Shown here piece by piece: positions 1 to 7,445 of a DNA stretch of 39,890 nt. This stretch comes from Streptomyces typhae (GTDB lineage Bacteria > Actinomycetota > Actinomycetes > Streptomycetales > Streptomycetaceae), in the NCBI RefSeq assembly GCF_009755605.1, contig NZ_WPNZ01000041.1, positions 1 to 39,890 on the forward strand, read 5' to 3'. Made by a program: the position numbers and the translations under genes. The notes under the pieces were generated by a model. That model did no database searches. It saw nothing but the letters and a program-made list of their open reading frames with translations, and had not been told where the DNA came from. Position 1 is the first letter of the stretch; each line of letters begins with the position of its first letter.

Positions 1-218
1 GGCTTGGCCGGGGCGGCGGCGACAGTGGCGCCCACGCCCGGCTTGTAGTCGGCGAAAAAGTCCCACCAGGCTCGGTCGACCGAATTCGGGTCCTGGAGGT
101 ACTGCTGATAGATCTCGTCGACGAGCCACTCATTGGGACCGAACGCGGCAGCAGGGTTCTTGCCCTGCGTTCCTTGGTCGGTCGTGGTGCTCGAGTTACT
201 GGGGGACTGTGACGACAC
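1..218 (-). CDS. kgd: Multifunctional 2-oxoglutarate decarboxylase/dehydrogenase E1 (Kgd/SucA), N-terminal fragment
   Basis: Only the first ~72 codons are in the window; the gene runs off the left edge. The reverse strand reads from a GTG start into NPAAAFGPNEWLVDEIYQQY and then DPNSVDRAWWDFFADYKPG, the conserved start of actinobacterial Kgd, the thiamine-diphosphate enzyme of the TCA cycle that carries an E2-like domain fused to E1. The chosen GTG follows a GGAAGAGGG stretch. An in-frame GTG nine codons upstream is possible but has no better ribosome site. It lies downstream of, and in the same direction as, the two-component pair at 515-2481, with about 300 bp between. Identification is firm because this N-terminal helper sequence is very conserved; catalytic domains cannot be checked here. 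Confidence 0.93.
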   Translation of the reverse strand, partial: MSSQSPSNSSTTTDQGTQGKNPAAAFGPNEWLVDEIYQQYLQDPNSVDRAWWDFFADYKPGVGATVAAAPAK

Positions 219-514
219 GGCGGCAACCGCCCTCTTCCGCTTCACAAGGTGATGGACAGCGGAAATAAAGGCTACGCCTCCATCGTCGTCCAGTGCAGAC
301 CGGGCCCGGCATCCGTCGCGCAAGTCACACCGGAAAGCTGGTTTCGGCGTGGGAAATGGCGGGAAACAAGCGGGGTTTGCCTACGCCGCCTCACCGCGTG
401 GAGCCCTGATGTGGGCGATTGCACACGCCCTGGGTACGTCGACACGCGGTTACGGTCCCTGCCGCGCGCTGTGCACGCGCGAGGAGCACTTCCCCCTCGA
501 ACCTTACGTCAACT

Positions 515-1744
515 TCAATCTTCGGGCAGGCCCGGAAGAGTGACCCGGATGCGGCAGCCCCGGGCCGATTCGGCCACGCCTATGCGCCCGCCGTGCAGAT
601 CCACCGCCCAGCGCGCGATGGCGAGGCCGAGCCCGGTCCCGCCGTCACTGCCGGGCGGCACACCGGCGTGCGCGCCTCGGTTGAAGCGCTCGAAGACCCG
701 GTGCCACTCCGACTCGGGAATGCCGGGACCCTCGTCCAGGACCTCCATGTCCAGGGACTCGGGGTAGGGGCCGCGCCGGGCGCGCACCGTCACGCGGCCG
801 TGCGGCGGGCTGTGCTTGACCGCGTTGTCGATGAGGTTGGCCACCACCTGGTGCAGGCGCTCGGCGTCCGCGTGCGCGGTCAGCTCCGGCGGCGAGACGT
901 CCAGGTGCAGATGGACGTCCGTACGGGTGTGCCGTCCGGAGCCGGACGGCATCCCCTTGCGCGCGGAGGCCACCATGTTGGCCTCCTTCAGGACACCCGA
1001 CAGATAGGGCCACACTTCGAAGCGGCGTGCCCTCAGCGGTACGACACCGTTGTCGAGACGGGAGAGGTCGAGCAGCGTCTCCACCAGGCGGCCGAGCCGC
1101 TCGGTCTGCTTCAGGGCCGTGCGCATCGTCTCCGGGTCGGCGGCGGAGACACCGTCCACGACGTTCTCCAGGACGGCGCGCAGGGCCGCGATGGGGGTGC
1201 GCAGCTCGTGCGACACATTGGCGACGAGCTCCTTGCGCTGCTGGTCCTGGGCCTCCAGGTCGTCCGCCATGCGGTTGATCGTCGTCGCGACGTCACCGAG
1301 CTCGTCCCGCCGGTCGGCCCCGCGCACCCGGCGCGTGTAGTCGCCGAGCGAGACCGCGCGGGCCACCGAGTTCATCTCGTCCAGCGGCGCGGTGAGGCTG
1401 TGCGCCACGAACTGCGTGATGAGCAGGGTCGCGATCACCGAGAAGACGGTGATGAAGCGGAGCTCGGTCTCCGTCTCCATGGCCACCATCAGCAGCCCCG
1501 TGGTGATGAACACCGAGACGACGACCAGGGTGCCGAGCTTGGTCTTGATGGAGAACGGCCGCAGGCCCGCGAAAGGACCGTTCGGGCCCATGCCTCCGCC
1601 CCGGTCGCAGCGCCACCGCAGCGCCGGGACCCGGCCGGCCTCCACGGAGCCGCCGGGAGTCCCGTGGGCGCTGCCCGGCGTGCCGCTCAGGGCGCCGTGT
1701 GCCGTCCCGCCGGGGTCGGCGGCGGCACCTGGGTCCGCCGTCAT
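515..1744 (-). CDS. Two-component sensor histidine kinase without an extracellular sensor domain
   Basis: A 409-aa membrane histidine kinase. The N-terminus is a ~60-residue Gly/Pro/Ala-rich cytoplasmic stretch. Two membrane helices follow at about 70-88 and 96-115, separated by only a few residues, so there is no real extracellular sensor. Then come a HAMP region (115-168), a HisKA box with phospho-acceptor His179 in SHELRTP, the N-box NLIDNAVKHS (Asn307), and the G boxes DEGPG and GTGLGL (about 337-374). Its ATG overlaps the stop of the response regulator upstream (ATGA), so the two are translationally coupled and surely partners. A longer reading frame extends 43 codons further but runs back into the regulator. 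The signal is unknown; the layout suggests sensing within or through the membrane, which is inference. Confidence 0.95.
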   Translation of the reverse strand: MTADPGAAADPGGTAHGALSGTPGSAHGTPGGSVEAGRVPALRWRCDRGGGMGPNGPFAGLRPFSIKTKLGTLVVVSVFITTGLLMVAMETETELRFITVFSVIATLLITQFVAHSLTAPLDEMNSVARAVSLGDYTRRVRGADRRDELGDVATTINRMADDLEAQDQQRKELVANVSHELRTPIAALRAVLENVVDGVSAADPETMRTALKQTERLGRLVETLLDLSRLDNGVVPLRARRFEVWPYLSGVLKEANMVASARKGMPSGSGRHTRTDVHLHLDVSPPELTAHADAERLHQVVANLIDNAVKHSPPHGRVTVRARRGPYPESLDMEVLDEGPGIPESEWHRVFERFNRGAHAGVPPGSDGGTGLGLAIARWAVDLHGGRIGVAESARGCRIRVTLPGLPED

Positions 1745-2481
1745 GGCGTCGGCGTCTCCAGGGCGTAGCCGACGCCGTGGACCGTGCGGATGCGCTCCGC
1801 TCCGATCTTGCGGCGCAGTGCCTTGATGTGGCTGTCGACCGTGCGGGTGCCGGACGCGTCGGCCCAGTCCCACACCTCGGCGAGCAGCTGCTCACGCGAG
1901 AGCACCGCGCGCGGAGTGTTGGCGAGGCACACCAGGAGGTCGAACTCCGTGGGTGTCAGGTGCACGTCCTCACTGCGCACCCGCACACGCCGCTGCGCGT
2001 GGTCGATCTCCAGCTCCCCGAGGCGCAGGATGCCGCTGCGCGGGGTCGTGGCGGCGAGCGCCGCCCGCTCCACCCGGCGCAGCAGCACGTGCACGCGCGC
2101 GGCGAGCTCGCGCATCGAGAACGGCTTGGTCATGTAGTCGTCGGCGCCGACGCCGAGCCCGACCAGCATGTCCGTCTCGTCGTCCCGCGCGGTGAGCATC
2201 AGCACCGGAACCGGCCGCTGGGCCTGCACGCGACGGCAGACCTCCAGGCCGTCGAAGCCCGGCAACATGATGTCGAGGATCAGCAGATCCGGCTGCCAGG
2301 CCTGTGCTGTGTCCACTGCCGCAGGGCCGTCCGACGCCGTTTGCACGACGAAACCCTCGGCGCGCAGCCGGGCGGCGATGGCGTCGACGATCGTCGGGTC
2401 GTCCTCGACCACCAGTACTCGGCGCTGGGCGCCAGGCATCGCTGCCGTGGCGCTGTTGTGGGAGGTGTGTGTCTGCTCCAT
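1741..2481 (-). CDS. OmpR/PhoB-family response regulator
   Basis: A 246-aa DNA-binding response regulator. The receiver domain (about 20-135) has the acidic pair in VVEDDP, the phospho-acceptor Asp70 in LLILD, Thr97 and Lys119 in MTKPF. The C-terminal winged helix (about 145-240) contains LTPTEFDLLVCLANTPRAVL and ends with the typical HGVGYAL hairpin. It is the first gene of a two-gene operon with the kinase at 515-1744, overlapping it by 4 bp. The start used is the ATG of MEQTHTSHN; a second ATG (MPGAQRR) 14 codons later is nearer the usual family start and is an alternative. The regulon cannot be read from this window; the neighbouring kgd gene is a candidate target only by position. Confidence 0.95.
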   Translation of the reverse strand: MEQTHTSHNSATAAMPGAQRRVLVVEDDPTIVDAIAARLRAEGFVVQTASDGPAAVDTAQAWQPDLLILDIMLPGFDGLEVCRRVQAQRPVPVLMLTARDDETDMLVGLGVGADDYMTKPFSMRELAARVHVLLRRVERAALAATTPRSGILRLGELEIDHAQRRVRVRSEDVHLTPTEFDLLVCLANTPRAVLSREQLLAEVWDWADASGTRTVDSHIKALRRKIGAERIRTVHGVGYALETPTP

Positions 2482-2547
2482 CGCCCCGCCCCTGACGTGA
2501 TCGCTTGGTGTCCGGTCAGCAGAGTACGGGGCGTAACGGCACCTCGG

Positions 2548-3288
2548 CTACGCAGCCCTTGTCGCGAGATGCACCACGTCCGGTACGCCACGGGCAACGG
2601 TGATCTCTTCCGTACGTACCTGCTGGAACCCGGCATTCCGTAGAGCGGAGTCGAAAGCGGATGAGGGCTGGGCGGACCACACGGCGAGCACTCCGCCGGG
2701 GTTCAGCCGGGCCCGGCAGGCGGCGAGACCGGCCGGTGAATAGAGGCTTTCGTTGCTCTCGGTGACGGTCCAGTCGGGTCCGTTGTCGATGTCGAGGCAC
2801 AGGGCGTCGTACGTCTCGGGGGCCGCGCTCGGGCGCGCGTCCCGTGCGCCGTCGGCGCCCGCGTTGGCGCCTGCGAATGGGCCGCTGACATATGCGATCA
2901 GGTCGGCGTGCACGATGTCCGTGCGCGGGTCGCGGAGCGCGTCCCGGGAGAGCGCGGAGAGCGGCCCTTCGCGGTGCCAGTCGATGATGGCCTGCTCGCG
3001 CTCGACCACGGTGATGCGGCCCCACCGCGGGTCCGCGGCCGCGTGGGCCAGGGAGAACCCGACTCCCAGTCCGCCGATGAGGACGCTCGGGCGGGGGTGC
3101 CCGTCGAGCGCTTCGCGGGCGGCGTCGACCAGGCGGCGCTCCGAGCGGCCGTCCGAGGTGTCCATCAGGAAAGTGCCGTTGGCAATGATCTGCAGCAGGT
3201 CTCCGTGGCGTCGTAGGACGACTTCTCCGTGAGGGCCTTCGCGCCGGTCGAGAACCACGGGGGGATCAGGTCGGTACGGGGTGCGCAT
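2548..3288 (-). CDS. Spermidine-synthase-like protein (SAM-fold)
   Basis: A 246-aa protein with the spermine/spermidine synthase fold. The nucleotide-binding loop VLIGGLGVGFSLAH lies near residues 68-82, followed by the acidic residue in ITVVEREQAIIDWH, and a DALCLDIDNGPDW segment takes the place of the active-site Asp loop. Many actinobacterial members of this family are annotated as spermidine synthases, but they are short, lacking the N-terminal beta-sheet domain of true enzymes, and their substrate is not established. This one also lacks that domain, so a general aminopropyl- or methyltransferase-like role is the safe call. It is transcribed alone, 66 bp upstream of the response regulator on the same strand. 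GGAGAG lies about 10 bp before the ATG. Confidence 0.85.
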   Translation of the reverse strand: MRTPYRPDPPVVLDRREGPHGEVVLRRHGDLLQIIANGTFLMDTSDGRSERRLVDAAREALDGHPRPSVLIGGLGVGFSLAHAAADPRWGRITVVEREQAIIDWHREGPLSALSRDALRDPRTDIVHADLIAYVSGPFAGANAGADGARDARPSAAPETYDALCLDIDNGPDWTVTESNESLYSPAGLAACRARLNPGGVLAVWSAQPSSAFDSALRNAGFQQVRTEEITVARGVPDVVHLATRAA

Positions 3289-3508
3289 CGGCCCATTCTC
3301 TCCATCCAGGCACCGGCTTCACCGGGATTTCCGCGCGCCTGCCGCACGCGCCCGGCGCCCGCTCCGGCGGAGGCGCCCACATGCCGCTCCTGCGACGCTG
3401 GAAGGGGTTATGAGGTTGATGCGAGCGCTTGTGACTCGCGTCTCACGTGGCGTCGGTCATAGACAGTGCGGGAACGATCAGTGAAGCGTGAACCGTGATC
3501 TATCCGTG

Positions 3509-3544
3509 ATGGAAGATCCGCGAGGGAAATGGAAGATCCGCGAG
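3509..3544 (+). repeat. 20-bp tandem duplication at the 5' end of the rhomboid-like gene
   Basis: The 16-bp sequence ATGGAAGATCCGCGAG occurs at 3509-3524 and again at 3529-3544, with 4 bp between. Just upstream, CCGTGAT is also doubled (from about 3493). The duplication carries a possible ATG in each copy, so it may be a leader duplication rather than coding sequence. Confidence 0.8.
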
Positions 3545-3561
3545 AGAAGGAGCGCCTCGGG

Positions 3562-4971
3562 GTGAACCGGAGTGTGCGGGTTTCTGGCGGGGGCGCCGGG
3601 GTGGGTACTGAGGGGCGCGCGGTGATGCTTGGGGGCGCGGGTGGCGATGTGACTGGCGCCGTCGAAGCTGCCGGTGCGGTCGAAGCCGCCGACGCCGTCG
3701 AAGCCGCCGACGCCGCCGGTGCGGTCGAGGTCTCCGGCACGGTCGGGGTTGCCGGCGCGGTCGGGGTCGCCGGCGTGGCCGAAGCTGTCGGCGTGGCCGA
3801 AGTCGCCGACGCGGGGGTGGTCGCACCGTCCGTGGTCTCTGCCGAGGTGGTGGGCGTGTCGTCCGTGGCTGCTGTCGGGGTCGGGGTCGGGGTCGTGCCG
3901 ACGCTTGGCGGTGTGCCGCGTCAGGCGGGTAGGCGGGAGGTTGTGGGGGGTTTGGAGGGGGTGGGGCCTGGGCGGTTGGGTGCCGATGGCTCCGTGGGCT
4001 TCGCTGGCCCCGTCGGCCTCGTCGATCTCGCTGGACCCGTCGATCTCGCTGGTCCCGTCGGCTCTGTTGATCCTGCTGGTTCTGAAGGGCCGGTTGGTGT
4101 TGCTGGTCCTGTTGGACTGGTCGGACCCGGACGACCCGTCGGACCCGAGGTGGCCCCTGAGGCTCCTGATGCTCGCGGAGCTCGTGGCGTTCACGGTGCT
4201 CTTGGTGTGCACGGTGCTCGTGGCGCCCACGGTGTGCGAGGTGCTCGTGCCGTGCATGGTGCGCGAGGTGCTCATGCCATGTGCGGTGCGCGAGGTGCTC
4301 GTGTCGTGTGCGGTGCGCGCCCGGTTCGGGGCCCGTGGGCCGGAATGCTGCGGCTGCGGCCGTGGCGGATCCTGCCGACGCCGACCGGAACGCCCTTCAC
4401 GTTCGGATACGCCGCTCTCCTCCTCCTGACCTCGCTGTTCGCCGAGCACGCGGACCCGTCCTTCGTCTCCTCCCTGCATCAGGGGTCGAGCACCGACGTG
4501 GCGCACCTCGCGGACCGGCCGGTCTTCGTCCTCCTCGCCAGCGCGCTCTGGATCGCCGGTGGCATCACGTCGCCGTACGCCATCGTGTTCCTGCTGGTCC
4601 TGACGGCGCTGGAGCGCCGCATCGGCGGCCTGCGCACCGCGGGCGTATTCCTGCTCGGGCACGTCCTCGCCACCCTGGTCACCGAAGTCCCGGTCGGGCT
4701 CTCGGTCCTGGCCGGCCATCTTCCCGGCAGTTCCCTGCACCGGCTGGACTACGGCATCAGCTTCGGCGTCGCCGCCAGTGTCGGCGCCCTCGCCGGGCTG
4801 CTCACGCCGTGGGTGCGCTGGACCGTCCTCGCGGGGTTCGGCTGGATGCTCGTCGAGGACCTCGTGGCCTTCGCCGATCCGATGACCAACTGGGGCCATC
4901 TGCTGGCGCTTGTCGTGGGGGTGGCGACGTGGCCGCTGATCCGGCGACGGGGACTGCGACCCGCGGCCTGA
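3562..4971 (+). CDS. Rhomboid-like integral membrane protein with a long low-complexity N-terminus
   Basis: The C-terminal ~208 residues (from about 4345) are a multi-pass membrane domain with the rhomboid-like layout: FTFGYAALLLLTSL, then FVLLASALWIAGGITSPYAIVFLLVLTALERR, and further helices ending at WPLIRRRG. The classical Ser-His rhomboid protease dyad is not obvious, so this is probably an inactive rhomboid-like relative. An open frame extends some 260 codons upstream through Gly/Val/Ala-rich repeats (AVEAADAVEAADA, later GPVGLVDLAGPVDLAGPVG and GARGVHGALGVHGARGAHG). The GTG at 3562 has an excellent AAGGAG nine bases upstream, which argues that the extension is translated. However, its third positions are less GC-rich than neighbouring genes, so the true start may be near 4345. 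Other starts: ATG 3529 and ATG 4345. Confidence 0.6.
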   Translation: MNRSVRVSGGGAGVGTEGRAVMLGGAGGDVTGAVEAAGAVEAADAVEAADAAGAVEVSGTVGVAGAVGVAGVAEAVGVAEVADAGVVAPSVVSAEVVGVSSVAAVGVGVGVVPTLGGVPRQAGRREVVGGLEGVGPGRLGADGSVGFAGPVGLVDLAGPVDLAGPVGSVDPAGSEGPVGVAGPVGLVGPGRPVGPEVAPEAPDARGARGVHGALGVHGARGAHGVRGARAVHGARGAHAMCGARGARVVCGARPVRGPWAGMLRLRPWRILPTPTGTPFTFGYAALLLLTSLFAEHADPSFVSSLHQGSSTDVAHLADRPVFVLLASALWIAGGITSPYAIVFLLVLTALERRIGGLRTAGVFLLGHVLATLVTEVPVGLSVLAGHLPGSSLHRLDYGISFGVAASVGALAGLLTPWVRWTVLAGFGWMLVEDLVAFADPMTNWGHLLALVVGVATWPLIRRRGLRPAA

Positions 4972-5022
4972 CCTCGTCTTATCCCTTCGCTCCTGCCGGA
5001 ATGCAGACCTCCAGATAAATAT

Positions 5023-5060
5023 CTTGCGGTGCAAGGCAATGGCGACTACCTTGTACTGCA
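5023..5060 (+). promoter_or_regulatory. Tandem operator-like boxes CTTG-N3-TGCA upstream of padR
   Basis: Two copies of CTTG-N3-TGCA lie 27 bp apart: CTTGCGGTGCAAG at 5023-5035, which is a perfect inverted repeat (CTTGC-ggt-GCAAG), and CTTGTACTGCA at 5050-5060, whose last base is the A of the padR ATG. PadR regulators commonly bind short palindromes overlapping their own promoter, so autoregulation is the likely role (inference). No separate -10/-35 pair is clear. Confidence 0.6.
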
Positions 5061-5539
5061 TGACAAAGGAACTGTCCGCGTCGCACGACCAGCGGCGCAG
5101 TCAGTTGCTGCGCGGGGTGCTCGACCTGTGCCTGCTGGCTCTCATCGGCGAACGCCCTCGATACGGCTATGAATTCGTGGAGGCCCTGACCGAGAGCGGT
5201 CTCGACCTCGTGAGCGAGGGCAGCATCTATCCCTTGCTCGCCCGCATGGAGCGAGCGGGGCTGGTCGACTCCTATCGCGCGCCGTCCTCCGCGGGCGGAG
5301 CTCCGCGCAAGTACTACCGCCTCACCGAGGCGGGCGCGGCCGAGCTGGCCGCCGGCCGCGCCACCTGGAGCACCTTCACGGTGGCGGTCTCCAGAACGCT
5401 GCACGACGAGCGGTGTGAGCACGACGAGCGGTGTGAGCACGACGAGCGGTGTGAGCACGACGAGCGGTGTGAGCAGGGCGAGCAGGGCGGGCGGAGAGAG
5501 CAGGCCGGGCAGAGCCCGTGGACCGGGCAGGGCCCGTAG
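5060..5539 (+). CDS. PadR-family transcriptional regulator with Cys/His repeat tail
   Basis: A 159-aa repressor-type protein. Residues ~10-95 form the PadR winged helix: LLRGVLDLCLLALIGERPRYGYEFVEAL, GSIYPLLARMERAGLVDSYR and RKYYRLTEAGAAEL. The C-terminus is odd: four perfect tandem copies of an 18-bp unit encode HDERCE repeats (from about residue 114), then a Gln/Gly-rich end. The ATG at 5060 overlaps an operator-like box. A longer frame begins at 5024 but would run through the operators. The gene sits directly before a HAAS-like membrane protein (5575), the usual pairing for PadR proteins that control a membrane or transport partner. The repeated Cys/His residues could bind metal or respond to thiol state, which is inference only. 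Confidence 0.93.
   Translation: MTKELSASHDQRRSQLLRGVLDLCLLALIGERPRYGYEFVEALTESGLDLVSEGSIYPLLARMERAGLVDSYRAPSSAGGAPRKYYRLTEAGAAELAAGRATWSTFTVAVSRTLHDERCEHDERCEHDERCEHDERCEQGEQGGRREQAGQSPWTGQGP
5401..5472 (+). repeat. Four perfect 18-bp tandem repeats inside padR
   Basis: The unit GCACGACGAGCGGTGTGA is present four times without mismatch (5401, 5419, 5437, 5455). The unit is a multiple of three, so copy-number change keeps the frame and only alters the length of the (HDERCE)n tail. Confidence 0.95.
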
Positions 5540-5574
5540 GGATCAGCAGCAGAGCGACTGGGGGGACGCAGGAC

Positions 5575-6285
5575 ATGACACATCAGGCGACGAGCGAGAA
5601 AACGGTCCGTGACGGCGCGCGCGTGACCACGCCCGCACGCAATCCAGGGGCCGGGCCCGGTCCCGCATCCGACCCCGGACCGGGCGAGAGCCCCGGACCG
5701 GGCCAGACAGCCGCGACCGCGGAACGGACCCGCGTCCTGGCGATCTGCCGCAGCAACTGGGAGTACAGAGGCATCGACGACGCCTCCCTGCGCGAGATGC
5801 TGGCCGAACTGTCCGCGCACCTCGAGGAGGCCGCGGCGGCGGGCCGCTCCGCCCAGGAGGTGGTCGGGCCGGACGCCAAGGCGTTCGCCGCGACCTGGGC
5901 CCGAGCGCGGACACCCCTGCACCTGCGGGTGCTGCGGATGGCGGCGCTCACCCCCTTCGTCCTCGGTGCGCTGTTGCTCTTCACGCACCTGATCGACTGG
6001 ACGCTCACCTTGTCCGTCGAGGCGCCGCGGCTGGCGTTCTACGCGGTGATACTCGTCGGCACCGTGGTCGTCGAGACAAGGCGCGGCTCCCTCGGCCTCA
6101 AGGGCTGGCTGGTCGTCGGCGGGTTGGGAGTAGCCCTCGCACAACTCTCCTTGTCGCTTACCGGGGACGAGGCTCTGTTCCGGATGCCGCTCTGGGCGAC
6201 GCTGCTGCTGATGGTGCCCGGACTGCCGTACGCGTACGTGGACACCCGCGCGAGAAAGACCGCCGCCGCGACAGCCGCCGAGTAG
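5575..6285 (+). CDS. HAAS-domain-like membrane protein, PadR partner
   Basis: A 236-aa protein. After a Pro/Gly-rich start (GPGPASDPGPGESPGPG), residues ~60-105 contain LREMLAELSAHLEEAAAAGRSAQEVVG, which matches the helical HAAS-type domain found beside PadR regulators. Four membrane helices follow: PFVLGALLLFTHLI, AFYAVILVGTVVV, LKGWLVVGGLGVALAQLSL and LWATLLLMVPGLPYAYV. The gene begins 35 bp after padR with a GGGGGACGCAGGAC ribosome site before ATG 5575, so the two form an operon. The family is thought to be a membrane-anchored partner or sensor for PadR proteins; the exact function here is unknown. Confidence 0.85.
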   Translation: MTHQATSEKTVRDGARVTTPARNPGAGPGPASDPGPGESPGPGQTAATAERTRVLAICRSNWEYRGIDDASLREMLAELSAHLEEAAAAGRSAQEVVGPDAKAFAATWARARTPLHLRVLRMAALTPFVLGALLLFTHLIDWTLTLSVEAPRLAFYAVILVGTVVVETRRGSLGLKGWLVVGGLGVALAQLSLSLTGDEALFRMPLWATLLLMVPGLPYAYVDTRARKTAAATAAE

Positions 6286-6334
6286 GCCGCCGCACGGGCC
6301 GACCCGGTTTCTGGGTCGACCTGGGCCTCCGGGC

Positions 6335-6540
6335 CGCCCCGGTCTCCGGCTAGCCCCGGCGCTTAGGTCGCCCCGGCCTGTGGACCGCCCCGGTCTTCGG
6401 ACCGCCTCGGCCTCCGAACAAACCCCGCCTCAGGGCCGCTCCACCTGAGGGGCGCCCTCCCCCCAGGGGTACTCACCCCAGGGCCGCCCTCACCCCAGGG
6501 GCACGCCATCCCAGGGCCGCCCCGGTCTCAACGCCCAGGC
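6335..6540. repeat. Degenerate tandem repeats between convergent genes
   Basis: The gap between the HAAS-like gene and the convergent GNAT gene is filled with drifting copies of ~16-18 bp units. The left half is like CCGCCCCGGTCTCCGG (four or more variants); the right half is like CAGGGCCGCCCTCACCC alternating with CAGGGGTACTCACCC. No open frame or clean hairpin terminator stands out. Confidence 0.7.
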
Positions 6541-6549
6541 CTCCCGCTC

Positions 6550-7239
6550 TCAGGACTCCTCCGGTCCCTTCCGCCGTGCGCTCGTGAGGCCCGCGGCCAC
6601 CCGCCACCCCAGGGATTCGTACAGGGCGCGTCCGTCGGGAGTGCCCGCCAGTACGCCGAACTCCGCGCCCTGCTCGAAGGCGGCGGCCGCCAGGGTGCGC
6701 ATGATGAGGCTGCCCAGGCCCTTGCGGCGGTGCTCCGGGGACGTCTCTATCTGGTCGGCGACCGCGGTGCGGCCGGTCGGCGCGATCTGGCCGCGGGCCA
6801 CCCAGGCGCCGTCGGTGGTGGCGAGCATCGCGCGGACCACGCCGCCGCGCGACCAGGTGCGCAGGCGGTAGCCGTCGGGGGCGATCAGGCGGTCCGGGGT
6901 GGCGCGGGCGAGGGGCACGGTCATCAGGTAGCCGGGTTCGGGGTCCACCCACCATTCGGGGCCGAGCCAGGGGGCGACGCGGTCGGCGTGGTCGAAGGCC
7001 TTCAGCCACACATCGGCGCCGTTCACCGACGCGGCGACCTTGCGGACGTCGGCCTCGTGGAGGTCCCCACCCGTGGCGGCGAGGACGTGCCTGGTGGGGT
7101 GCTTGATCTGGCCGACGTCCACGGTGAAGCCCCACGGTTCCACGAACGGCGGTGAGGCTCCGCGGGAGACGACCCAGCCGTCGACCCAGGCGCGTACGGC
7201 TTCGCCGCCCGACAGCCGGGCTCCTTCTGTGCCGTGCAT
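6550..7239 (-). CDS. GNAT-family N-acetyltransferase
   Basis: A 229-aa acetyltransferase. The GNAT core is in the C-terminal half: ADQIETSPEHRRKGLGSLIMRTLAAAAFEQGAEFGVLAGTPDGRALYESLGWRV. It contains the acetyl-CoA loop (R/Q)-x-x-G-x-G/A as RRKGLG and the closing ALYESLGW motif. The N-terminal ~110 residues (GEAVRAWVDGWVVSRGA and WLKAFDHADRVAPW) are a conserved extension of this actinobacterial subgroup and may shape the acceptor site. The start at 7239 was chosen for its AAGGAG seven bases upstream. The gene is divergent from lon across ~200 bp. The acceptor substrate is unknown. Confidence 0.9.
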   Translation of the reverse strand: MHGTEGARLSGGEAVRAWVDGWVVSRGASPPFVEPWGFTVDVGQIKHPTRHVLAATGGDLHEADVRKVAASVNGADVWLKAFDHADRVAPWLGPEWWVDPEPGYLMTVPLARATPDRLIAPDGYRLRTWSRGGVVRAMLATTDGAWVARGQIAPTGRTAVADQIETSPEHRRKGLGSLIMRTLAAAAFEQGAEFGVLAGTPDGRALYESLGWRVAAGLTSARRKGPEES

Positions 7240-7354
7240 GGAGCACTCCTTCGGATTCAGAGAGCGGGCCGGAGAAAGGCCGAGCCACCCCAACGAGTAA
7301 TAGCTGCAAGGCGTGAATGAACCTTACTTAGGGGGTTTCTGGAGGCGACAGGGG

Positions 7355-7372
7355 TGATCGCTCACAGCGAAC
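7355..7372 (+). promoter_or_regulatory. ClgR-type operator upstream of lon
   Basis: The 18-bp site TGATCGCTCACAGCGAAC fits the ClgR operator pattern WNNWCGCYNANRGCGWWS described in actinobacteria at every position, with the inverted half-sites TCGCT and AGCGA around a 3-bp centre. ClgR is known to activate clp genes and lon in Streptomyces; that this box serves lon is inferred from position, about 75 bp before its start. Confidence 0.72.
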
Positions 7373-7404
7373 GCGGCCGAGGAACATTCGGGGGCTCACA
7401 AGCA

Positions 7405-7425
7405 TTGAGTCGATATAGCTCAACT
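7405..7425 (+). promoter_or_regulatory. HAIR operator (HspR-binding inverted repeat) of lon
   Basis: TTGAGT-N7-GCTCAA at 7406-7424 matches the HspR inverted repeat CTTGAGT-N7-ACTCAAG in spacing, differing at the outer bases and one inner base. lon is a known member of the HspR regulon in Streptomyces. The site lies about 20 bp before the lon ATG, where a bound repressor would block transcription initiation or elongation. It may overlap the -10 region (GATATA within the spacer). Confidence 0.78.
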
Positions 7426-7445
7426 TGAATGCCGAAGGGGAGATC

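Noticed and set aside
419..1768. A 449-codon plus-strand frame opposite the histidine kinase
   Set aside because: Antisense to a kinase with a complete catalytic set; no domain in the alternative frame.
3478..5061. A 527-codon minus-strand frame opposite the rhomboid-like gene (TSTSRTAHG repeats)
   Set aside because: The membrane domain and ribosome site support the plus strand; the minus frame has no known domain, though both strands are open through the repeats.
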